Source: Acidimicrobiia bacterium (GTDB lineage: Bacteria; Actinomycetota; Acidimicrobiia; Acidimicrobiales; Acidimicrobilacustridaceae). Taken from it: DNA of 9,244 nucleotides. Each line of letters starts with the position of its first letter. The first letter of the stretch is position 1. Shown here one piece after another: positions 1 through 5,908 of the stretch. The stretch spans positions 1-9,244 of the forward strand of contig VERC01000082.1 of assembly GCA_018882825.1 (NCBI GenBank), in the 5' to 3' direction. Position numbers and translations under genes: made by a program. Under the pieces are notes generated by a model that saw only the letters and a list, made by a program, of their open reading frames with translations, did no database searches and was not told the DNA's origin.

Positions 1-637
1 CGGTGTAGGTGTCCCAGTGCTTGCGCTCGGCGATGTCGCCGTGCTCGAACTTCCAGTGCTTGGCCGGGTTGTCGAGGCGTTCCTGCAACCGGGCCCGCTG
101 CTCGTCCTTGGAGATGTGCAGGAAGATCTTGACGATGGTCGTGCCCTCGTCGGCCAGCATGCGTTCGAACTCGCGGATGTGGCGGAACCGCTTCTGCCAT
201 TGCTCGGCCGGCACGAGGTCGTTCACCCGCACCACCACCACGTCCTCGTAGTGACTGCGATTGAAGATCACCATCCGGCCGTTGCGTGGCGTGTGCTCGT
301 GCACGCGCCACAGGTAGTCGTGGGCCAGCTCCACGTCGTTGGGTCGCTTGAAGTCGCGCACCTTCACGCCGATCGGATTGACCGTGCGGAAGACGTGCTT
401 GATCGTGCCGTCCTTGCCCGAGGTGTCCATGCCCTGCAGCACCACGAGGAACTTGTGCTCGCCCTGGGCGTAGAGCATCTGCTGCAAGTCGGCCAGACGT
501 TCGTTGAGGACGGCCAGCGCCGCCTCACGCGTCCGCTTGTCGCCATCGAACCCACCCCTGGAGTCGGTGGGCCAGTCGGCGAGACGTACCTTGGCGCCGG
601 GACGGACCCGATGGGCGTCGGTGTCGATCCCGTCCAC
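1..637 (-). CDS. ppk2: Polyphosphate kinase 2 family protein (C-terminus cut by window edge)
   Basis: PPK2 enzymes transfer phosphate between inorganic polyphosphate and nucleoside mono- or diphosphates in the cytoplasm. The 212 visible residues hold a Walker A loop (G69-MDTSG-K75, followed by DG), the Walker B region NRSHYEDVVVVRV, and the lid-region stretch RLDNPAKHWKFEHGD followed by ERKHWD. These are standard for single-domain PPK2, usually 260-300 residues, so roughly a quarter is missing past position 1. The start is GTG at 637, the only common start codon in frame between the preceding stop and the conserved GAKVRLADW segment; no clear Shine-Dalgarno precedes it. The ATG near 554 is in another frame. 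It begins 8 bp after the amidohydrolase stop, so the two are probably co-transcribed. The family assignment is firm. The subclass (AMP or ADP acceptor) cannot be decided from the part seen. Confidence 0.93.
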   Translation of the reverse strand, partial: MDGIDTDAHRVRPGAKVRLADWPTDSRGGFDGDKRTREAALAVLNERLADLQQMLYAQGEHKFLVVLQGMDTSGKDGTIKHVFRTVNPIGVKVRDFKRPNDVELAHDYLWRVHEHTPRNGRMVIFNRSHYEDVVVVRVNDLVPAEQWQKRFRHIREFERMLADEGTTIVKIFLHISKDEQRARLQERLDNPAKHWKFEHGDIAERKHWDTYT

Positions 638-645
638 GGCGTCGA

Positions 646-1890
646 TCAGTCGAGATCGAGGTGGAGCATCTTGATGGCGTTGCCGCGGACGATCTTGTAG
701 AGCGTCTCGTCGTCGAGGTCGACGGCCATGTCGCGCACGAACTGCTCGGTGTCGGGCCAGGTCGAGTCCGAGTGCGGGTAGTCCGTCTCGAACACGATGT
801 TGTCGACGCCGATGTCGGCGATGTTCTTGAGGCCGAAGTCGTCACGGAAGAAGCAGGCGTACACCTGACGCCGGAAGTAGTACTCCGGCGGCTCGGACAC
901 GACAGCCGGATCGAAGGCCCATCCCCGGAACTCCTTCCACACGTTGTGGGCGCGCTCGAGGGCGTAGGGGATCCAGCCCATCTGCGCCTCGGAGTAGGCC
1001 AGCTTGAGGTCGGGGTAGCGGGGGAGGATGCCCGAGAAGATCCAGTCGGCCATCGAGGCCATGCCGTTGTTGAACGAGAGGGTGGCCTGCACGGCGGCCG
1101 GCGCATCGGGAGACGTCGCCGGCATGGTCGACGACGAGCCGATGTGCATGTTGATCACGGTCTCGGTCTCGTTGCACGCCTGGAAGAACGGCTCCCAGTA
1201 GCCCGAGTGGATGGTGGGCAGACCGAGGAAGTGCGGCACCTCGCTGAAGCACACGGCGTGCACGCCGCGCGCCGCGTTCCTGCGCACCTCGGCTGCGGCC
1301 AGTTCGGCGTCCCACAGCGGCACGATGATGAGGGGGATGAGTCGGTCCTTGCCGATGCCGGCACCCCACTCCTCCACCTGGAAATCGTTGTAGGCCTGCA
1401 CGCACAGCAGGGCCAGTTCCTTGTCCTTGGCCTCGTTGAAGGTCTGGCCGCAGAAACGGGGGAACGTCGGGAAGCACAGCGACGCCTCGGTGTGGTTGGC
1501 GTCCATGTCGGCGATGCGCGCCGCCTGGTCCCAGCAGCCCTTCCGCATCTCCTCGTAGGTCACCGGCAGCATCGTGCGCTCCTCGGTCGGGAAGCCCACG
1601 GCGGTGATGATGCGGCGCATGGGGACGCGGACGTCCTCGTAGCACCAGAAGTCGGCGAACTTGCCCTCGGACGAGTTCGAGTCGACGACGTCGAACGAGT
1701 AGTTCATGCCGTCGAAGCGGAGGTTGGCGACCCGCAGGCGCTCGAGGCGCGGCCCGATGCCCTGGTACTTGGCCGGGAGGCGTTTCGTCCACAGGTCGGC
1801 CGGTTCGATCACGTGATCGTCGACGCTCACGATCTTCGGGATCGGCCGCAGCGTGTCGCGGGCGGCGGGGTTCTCGGCGGTGATCGTCAT
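646..1890 (-). CDS. Amidohydrolase family 2 (ACMSD/decarboxylase-like TIM-barrel) protein
   Basis: A 414-residue cytoplasmic metal-dependent hydrolase or decarboxylase of the amidohydrolase-2 type. Visible metal-site candidates are D24-x-H26 in SVDDHVIEP (the place of the usual HxH), H249 in NMHIGSS, and D370 in ETDYPHSD. The SEAQMGWIPYALER segment is also typical of the family. No signal peptide is seen. The start at 1890 is supported by a GAGGAG ribosome binding site 4 nt upstream; the frame stays open to 2628, but the extension crosses the promoter region and reads as low-complexity antisense. It is divergent from an acyl-CoA dehydrogenase pair and followed closely by ppk2. Members of this family act on small carboxylic or cyclic compounds (decarboxylation, C-C or C-N hydrolysis); the substrate here is unknown. 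The shared operator layout suggests a joint catabolic role with the dehydrogenases (inference). Confidence 0.9.
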   Translation of the reverse strand: MTITAENPAARDTLRPIPKIVSVDDHVIEPADLWTKRLPAKYQGIGPRLERLRVANLRFDGMNYSFDVVDSNSSEGKFADFWCYEDVRVPMRRIITAVGFPTEERTMLPVTYEEMRKGCWDQAARIADMDANHTEASLCFPTFPRFCGQTFNEAKDKELALLCVQAYNDFQVEEWGAGIGKDRLIPLIIVPLWDAELAAAEVRRNAARGVHAVCFSEVPHFLGLPTIHSGYWEPFFQACNETETVINMHIGSSSTMPATSPDAPAAVQATLSFNNGMASMADWIFSGILPRYPDLKLAYSEAQMGWIPYALERAHNVWKEFRGWAFDPAVVSEPPEYYFRRQVYACFFRDDFGLKNIADIGVDNIVFETDYPHSDSTWPDTEQFVRDMAVDLDDETLYKIVRGNAIKMLHLDLD

Positions 1891-1894
1891 GGCG

Positions 1895-1900
1895 CTCCTC
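1895..1900 (-). promoter_or_regulatory. Ribosome binding site deciding the amidohydrolase start
   Basis: GAGGAG on the minus strand sits 4 nt before the ATG at 1890. It supports this start over the much longer open frame that runs upstream to 2628. Confidence 0.75.
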
Positions 1901-1938
1901 GGTGTCCGGACGGGAGCCGGGCCCCCGTCGTCGTCAGG

Positions 1939-1968
1939 AGTGTAGGGGAAAACCTGACGACCCGTCAG
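1939..1968 (-). promoter_or_regulatory. Predicted promoter for amidohydrolase-ppk2
   Basis: On the minus strand, a -35-like CTGACG (1968-1963; 4 of 6 matches to TTGACA) is followed by an 18-bp spacer and a -10-like TACACT (1944-1939; 4 of 6 matches to TATAAT). The -35 box is the upstream arm of the palindrome at 1951-1971, so a bound repressor would cover the -35 box and most of the spacer. The predicted transcription start near 1932 gives a leader of about 42 nt. No experimental support; the case rests on box similarity and on the identical arrangement at 2016-2045. Confidence 0.5.
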
Positions 1969-1971
1969 GTT
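1951..1971. promoter_or_regulatory. Operator 1: perfect 9-bp inverted repeat, TetR-type
   Basis: Arms aacctgacg (1951-1959) and cgtcaggtt (1963-1971) are perfect reverse complements around a 3-bp centre (acc). Size and symmetry fit a dimeric repressor such as a TetR-family protein. It overlaps the predicted leftward promoter. The same core recurs at 2014-2032. The regulator itself is not encoded in this window. Confidence 0.75.
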
Positions 1972-2013
1972 GTGGCCGATGCCACTCCCCGATGGGGTCA
2001 CTGACCGTTGCGG

Positions 2014-2032
2014 ACCTGACGGTTCGTCAGAT
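2014..2032. promoter_or_regulatory. Operator 2: near-perfect copy of the same inverted repeat
   Basis: Arms acctgacg (2014-2021) and cgtcagat (2025-2032) pair at 7 of 8 positions around a 3-bp centre (gtt), with a perfect CTGACG/CGTCAG core. Core and spacing match operator 1; the outer flanks are less conserved, suggesting a weaker site. It overlaps the predicted rightward promoter. Its centre (2023) is 62 bp from that of operator 1 (1961). Confidence 0.72.
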
Positions 2033-2045
2033 GGCGGCGTACCAT
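2016..2045 (+). promoter_or_regulatory. Predicted promoter for the acyl-CoA dehydrogenase pair
   Basis: A -35-like CTGACG (2016-2021), an 18-bp spacer and a -10-like TACCAT (2040-2045; 4 of 6 matches) precede the ATG at 2083 and predict a leader of about 30 nt. As in the leftward promoter, the -35 box is the upstream arm of the operator and the spacer is the same length. Confidence 0.45.
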
Positions 2046-2082
2046 CCTCCCCGTTCGCCACGCCACCGACCTCGGAGCATCC

Positions 2083-3261
2083 ATGGATCTGACCTTCACA
2101 CCGGCCGAGGAGGAGTTCCGGGCCGAGGCCCGGGCCTGGCTCGAGGCCAATGTGCCCGTCGGCCTGCCTTCGGGCGACACCCGCGAGGGGTTCGCGCTGC
2201 ATCTCGAGTGGGAGAAGAAGTTGTTCGAGGCCCGGTGGGCCGTGGTGTCGTGGCCCACCGAGTACGGCGGCCGCGGCGCATCGCTGTGGGAGTGGTTGAT
2301 CTTCGAGGAGGAGTACTACCGAGCCGGGGGACCGCAACGGGTGACCCAGAACGGCATCTTCCTGTTGGCCCCCACGCTGTTCGAGTTCGGCACCGAGGAG
2401 CAGAAGGCGCGGTTCCTGCCCCGCATGGCCGCGGCGGAGGACCTGTGGTGCCAAGGATGGTCGGAGCCCGACGCCGGTTCCGATCTCGCCGGCATCAAGA
2501 GCCGCGCCGCGCGCGACGACGAGCGCGGCGGTTGGGTCGTCAACGGCCAGAAGACATGGACCACCCGCGGTGCGTTCTGCAACTGGTTGTTCGGTCTGTT
2601 CCGCACCGATCCCGACGCCGCCCGTCACAGCGGGATGACCTACCTGATGGTGCCGCTCGACGCGCCGGGGGTGACCGTGCGCGGTGTCGAACGTCTCGAT
2701 GGTGACGAGGGATTCGCCGAGGTGTTCTTCGACGACGTGTTCGTGGGCGACGACCTCGTGCTCGGTGGCGTGAACGAGGGGTGGGGAGTGGCCATGGCCA
2801 CGACGTCGTCCGAGCGGGGACTCACCCTGCGCTCACCGGGTCGGTTCTGCGCCGCCGCCGATCGGCTGATCGACCTCTACCGGCGACAGGCGGCGACCGG
2901 CGATCACCCCGAGCGCATCGCCGCGGTGCGCGACGACGTGGCCCAGTCGTGGATGGAGGCCGAGGCCTACCGGCTGGCCACCCTCGCCGATGTCACGGGA
3001 CTGGTGAACGGGGTCGGTCAGGGTGCCCGGTCCAGTCTCACCAAGATCTTCTGGTCGGAGCTGGACGTGCGATTGCACGAGACCGCGCTGCGCCTGTGCG
3101 GTCCGTCGGCCGAACTGGTCGACGAGGCCCCGGCCGCCGTCGACGGCGGCGCGTGGATGAAGGGCTTCGAGTTCTCGTTGTCGGGTCCCATCTACGCCGG
3201 CACCAACGAGATCCAACGCAACGTCGTCGCCGAGCGCGTGCTCGGCCTGCCCCGGAAGTAG
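2083..3261 (+). CDS. Acyl-CoA dehydrogenase, catalytic (alpha-type) subunit
   Basis: A 392-residue FAD-dependent enzyme introducing a 2,3-double bond into an acyl-CoA, passing electrons to electron-transfer flavoprotein. It has the whole family layout: N-terminal helices (about 1-115), a middle beta domain with WCQGWSEPDAGSDLAG (122-137) and VVNGQKTWTT (152-161), and a C-terminal helical domain ending in GPIYAGTNEIQRNVVAERVLG. The Glu at the MCAD-type catalytic position is replaced by Ala372 (YAGT); instead Glu244 in SSERG lies where isovaleryl-CoA, long-chain and mycobacterial FadE26/ChsE4-type enzymes carry their catalytic base. The ATG at 2083 has GGAG 5 nt upstream. The next gene, a degenerate paralogue, starts 6 bp after the stop, as in actinobacterial alpha2beta2 FadE pairs used for steroid side chains and other bulky acyl-CoAs. 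The substrate is not determined. Confidence 0.93.
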   Translation: MDLTFTPAEEEFRAEARAWLEANVPVGLPSGDTREGFALHLEWEKKLFEARWAVVSWPTEYGGRGASLWEWLIFEEEYYRAGGPQRVTQNGIFLLAPTLFEFGTEEQKARFLPRMAAAEDLWCQGWSEPDAGSDLAGIKSRAARDDERGGWVVNGQKTWTTRGAFCNWLFGLFRTDPDAARHSGMTYLMVPLDAPGVTVRGVERLDGDEGFAEVFFDDVFVGDDLVLGGVNEGWGVAMATTSSERGLTLRSPGRFCAAADRLIDLYRRQAATGDHPERIAAVRDDVAQSWMEAEAYRLATLADVTGLVNGVGQGARSSLTKIFWSELDVRLHETALRLCGPSAELVDEAPAAVDGGAWMKGFEFSLSGPIYAGTNEIQRNVVAERVLGLPRK

Positions 3262-3267
3262 GCCGCC

Positions 3268-4293
3268 GTGCACTTCGCCTTCACCGAAGACCAACTGCTG
3301 TTCCGCGACGCCGTCGCCGAACTGTTCGCCAAGGAGTGCACCCCCGACAGGGTGCGTTGGGCGTGGGAGGACGAGGTCGGTCGCGACCCGTCCACGTGGG
3401 CCGCCCTGGCCGAGATGGGTGTGATCGGACTCACCGTGCCCGAGGCCCATGGCGGCCTGGGCATGGGCTTCGTCGACCTCCTGCCGATCCTGACCGAGGC
3501 CGGTCGGGCCGCCTACCCGGCGCCGCTGCTGGAGACGGTGGCCGTGGTCGCACCGCTGCTGGCCGAGGTCGCGCCGGCGCCGGTGGCCGAACGCTGGCTC
3601 CCGGGCATCGCCGACGGATCGGTCATCGCCACGGTGGCCCTCGACGGCCAGCCCTTCGTGGTCGATGCCCACATCGCCGATCTGATGATCGTGCAGCGCG
3701 ACGACTCGCTCTACGCAGTACCCGGCGCGTCCGTGCGGCGGACGGCTCAGACCTCGGTCGACGGTGCCCGCCGACTGTTCACGATCGACGTCGATCTGTC
3801 CGGCGGCGACGTCGAACTCATCGCCTCGGGTGAGCACGGGTGGAACGCCGCCAATCGCGCCTTCGACCGGGGTGCGGCGGCCACGGCGGCGGTGCTCGTC
3901 GGACTGGCCGAGCACATGATCGCCATGACCGTGGCCTATGTCGTCGACCGCAAGCAGTTCGGTGTGCCGATCGGCAGCTTCCAGGCGGTCAAGCACCATC
4001 TGGCCGACGCCGAGTTGGCCGTGACCTTCGCCCGGCCCACGGTGTGGAACGCCGGGTACGCCATCGCCCATGACATGGCCACCACGCCGCGCGAGGTGTC
4101 GATGGGCAAGTGCTTCGCCAGCGACGCGGCCGAGGTGGCCGCCCGCAAGGCCCTACAGACCCATGGAGCCATCGGCTACACGACCGAGCACGACCTGCAC
4201 TTCTGGATGAAGCGGGCGTGGTCGCTGTCGAACTCCTACGGCGACGCCGCCTGGCATCGTCGCCGGGTGGCACAACTGCTCCTCGACGCCTGA
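3268..4293 (+). CDS. Acyl-CoA dehydrogenase, probable non-catalytic (beta-type) subunit
   Basis: A 341-residue acyl-CoA dehydrogenase paralogue, shorter than the usual 380-400. The N-terminus (FAFTEDQLLFRDAVAELF) and LTVPEAHGGLG (55-65) are clear, but the middle beta domain is poorly conserved. FAD-contact motifs remain: R228-KQFGVPIGSF-Q239 and Q297-THGAIG-303, followed by EHDLHFWMKRA. Neither known catalytic Glu position is filled: the helix holding Glu244 in the upstream partner reads AFDRGAAATAAVLVG here, and the protein ends without a YEGT-like motif. This fits FadE27/FadE28-like partners that supply FAD-binding residues to a heterotetramer (established for ChsE4-ChsE5; inferred here). 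The start is GTG at 3268, with GGAAG 9 nt upstream, which gives the expected N-terminus; the first internal ATG would remove 49 conserved residues. Translational coupling to the upstream gene is likely (6-bp gap). Confidence 0.88.
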   Translation: MHFAFTEDQLLFRDAVAELFAKECTPDRVRWAWEDEVGRDPSTWAALAEMGVIGLTVPEAHGGLGMGFVDLLPILTEAGRAAYPAPLLETVAVVAPLLAEVAPAPVAERWLPGIADGSVIATVALDGQPFVVDAHIADLMIVQRDDSLYAVPGASVRRTAQTSVDGARRLFTIDVDLSGGDVELIASGEHGWNAANRAFDRGAAATAAVLVGLAEHMIAMTVAYVVDRKQFGVPIGSFQAVKHHLADAELAVTFARPTVWNAGYAIAHDMATTPREVSMGKCFASDAAEVAARKALQTHGAIGYTTEHDLHFWMKRAWSLSNSYGDAAWHRRRVAQLLLDA

Positions 4294-4305
4294 AGCGGGA
4301 CGCGA

Positions 4306-4335
4306 CGAGGGGCCGACCTGCCGGCCGGCCCCTCG
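4306..4335. terminator. Hairpin between convergent genes, possible bidirectional terminator
   Basis: Arms cgaggggccg (4306-4315) and cggcccctcg (4326-4335) form a perfect 10-bp GC-rich stem with a 10-nt loop. It lies 13 bp after the dehydrogenase stop and 36 bp past the stop of the convergent aldehyde dehydrogenase. No T-tract follows on either strand, so it is not a classical intrinsic terminator; T-less hairpins are common at gene ends in high-GC actinobacteria. Confidence 0.55.
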
Positions 4336-4370
4336 GTACGGTTCGTCCTGCAACTCCGGACCCGGGTGGG

Positions 4371-5831
4371 TCAGGCGCCCATCGGCACCTCGGAACCACC
4401 GGGCAACGAGATGGTCTTGTACTCGCAGAACGAGGCGATGCCCTCCGGCCCGAGCTCGCGGCCGATGCCGGAGCTCTTGAATCCACCGAACGGGCCGTTG
4501 AAGTCCATGCCCTGCGCCGTGTTCACGCCGAAGGTGCCGGTGCGCACCCGACGGGCGACATCGATGCCCTTGGCCAGATCGGCGGTGTAGCACGCACCGG
4601 CCAGGCCGTAGTCGTTGTCGTTGGCCATGGCGATGGCATCCTCGAGGGTGTCGTACTTGATGAGCGACAGCACCGGGCCGAAGATCTCCTCGCGGGCGAT
4701 CGTCATGTCGTTGGTGACGTCGGCGAACAGCGTCGGCGACACGAAGTGACCCGAGGCCATGTCGGGACGATCGCCGCCGGTCACGACCGTGGCGCCCTCG
4801 GCCTTGCCCTTGGCGATGTAGCCCTCGACGCGCTCGCGCTGACGCTCGGCGATGAGCGGTCCGGTCATGTTCTCGGGGTTGGACGGGTCCCCGGCGATCT
4901 GCGACGCCACTGCGGTGGCCAGCGCACCCTTGATCTCGTCGTAGCGCGAGGCGGGAGCGAGCACGCGGGTCAGGGCCACGCACGCCTGACCGTTGTTCAT
5001 GAGGCCGCCCTGGATGATGGCCGGGATGGCGGCCTCCAGGTCGGCGTCCTCGCAGATGATGGCGGCCGACTTGCCACCCAGCTCCAGCGTGCAGCGCTTG
5101 AGCTGCTCACCGCAGATGGCACCGATCTTGCGACCGGCAGCGGTCGAGCCGGTGAACGACACCTTGTCGATGTCCGGGTGACGCACCAGGTGCTCGCCCA
5201 CCTCACGGTCGGCGGCCACGATGTTCACCACACCGGCGGGAACGCCGGCCTCGACGAGGATCTCGGCGAACACGTTGGCATCGAGCGGCGTCTCGGGGGC
5301 CGGCTTGAGCACGATGGTCGAACCCGAGGCGATCGTCGGCGCCACCTTCAGGGCGATGATGAACAGCGGCACGTTCCACGGGATGATGCCGGCGCACACG
5401 CCCACCGGCTCGCGACGCACGAGGATCGGGCCACCCATGGCCCCGGCCCGCTGCTCCTCGAAGGGGAAGGCGCGGGTGTTGGCGGCGAAGGAGTCGAACA
5501 CCATGGCGGCCGACAGCACCTGACCGAACATGGAGAAGAAGTAGGGCGCGCCCACCTCGTTGGTGATGAGGCCGGTCAACTCGTCCTGCCGCGACTTGAT
5601 GCCGTCGGCGATCCTGGTGAGCAGGTCGGCCCGCTGCTCGGGCGTCCAGTCCCGCCATGGACCGTTGAAGGCGGCCTTGGCCGCGGCCACGGCGCGGTCC
5701 ATGTCGGCCGGGGTGGCCACCGGTACCGACCCGATGACCTCCTCGGTGGTGGGCGACAGGACCTTGAGGGTCTCGTTGCCGGCCGGGGCGACCCATTCGC
5801 CGCCGATGAAGAACTTGTCGAACGTGAGCAT
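4371..5831 (-). CDS. NAD(P)-dependent aldehyde dehydrogenase
   Basis: A complete 486-residue aldehyde dehydrogenase superfamily protein, normal length for the soluble tetramer or dimer type, oxidising an aldehyde to the carboxylic acid. Signature residues are present: N153 in IIPWNVP (oxyanion hole), K176 in VLKPAPETP (cofactor), FTGST at 226-230 (Rossmann), general base E250 in LELGGKS, nucleophile C284 in GQACVALTR, and E383-IFGPV (ribose contact). No signal peptide. The ATG at 5831 has AGGGGG 4 nt upstream. It is convergent with the acyl-CoA dehydrogenase pair and in the same direction as the gene behind it, from which 77 bp separate it. The closest named subfamily and the substrate cannot be fixed from sequence alone; the setting suggests an aldehyde intermediate of a degradation pathway, but the shared operator is absent here, so co-regulation is unproven. 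Confidence 0.94.
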   Translation of the reverse strand: MLTFDKFFIGGEWVAPAGNETLKVLSPTTEEVIGSVPVATPADMDRAVAAAKAAFNGPWRDWTPEQRADLLTRIADGIKSRQDELTGLITNEVGAPYFFSMFGQVLSAAMVFDSFAANTRAFPFEEQRAGAMGGPILVRREPVGVCAGIIPWNVPLFIIALKVAPTIASGSTIVLKPAPETPLDANVFAEILVEAGVPAGVVNIVAADREVGEHLVRHPDIDKVSFTGSTAAGRKIGAICGEQLKRCTLELGGKSAAIICEDADLEAAIPAIIQGGLMNNGQACVALTRVLAPASRYDEIKGALATAVASQIAGDPSNPENMTGPLIAERQRERVEGYIAKGKAEGATVVTGGDRPDMASGHFVSPTLFADVTNDMTIAREEIFGPVLSLIKYDTLEDAIAMANDNDYGLAGACYTADLAKGIDVARRVRTGTFGVNTAQGMDFNGPFGGFKSSGIGRELGPEGIASFCEYKTISLPGGSEVPMGA

Positions 5832-5873
5832 CGTGCCCCCTTGTGTGGCCCCGTCTCGGGCGTGAGGGCTCCG

Positions 5874-5903
5874 AATCTATCCGGCCGCCCGGGCGTGTGA
5901 CAC
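5874..5903 (-). promoter_or_regulatory. Weak promoter candidate for the aldehyde dehydrogenase
   Basis: In the 77-bp gap, the minus strand reads GTGTCA (5903-5898), an 18-bp spacer, then TAGATT (5879-5874); each box matches consensus at 4 of 6 positions. It lies 43 bp before the ATG. The gap also holds the palindrome cgcccgggcg (5886-5895), with no clear role. No copy of the CTGACG operator is present. Confidence 0.25.
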
Positions 5904-5908
5904 CGGGC

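Noticed and set aside
661..2004. 447-codon open frame opposite the amidohydrolase gene
   Set aside because: Its composition (Val, His, Gly, Asp and Arg rich) is what the antisense of a high-GC gene gives; no family motif, while the opposite strand encodes a clear enzyme.
1891..2628. 246-codon upstream extension of the amidohydrolase reading frame
   Set aside because: It runs antisense to the acyl-CoA dehydrogenase gene and through the divergent promoter region. The ribosome binding site at 1895-1900 and the family's normal N-terminus place the start at 1890.
2833..4071. 412-codon open frame opposite the acyl-CoA dehydrogenase pair
   Set aside because: It spans the junction of two well-supported genes on the other strand and shows no recognisable motif.
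4110..5900. 596-codon open frame opposite the aldehyde dehydrogenase
   Set aside because: An antisense shadow of a gene with all catalytic residues present; the frame crosses the hairpin and both gene ends.
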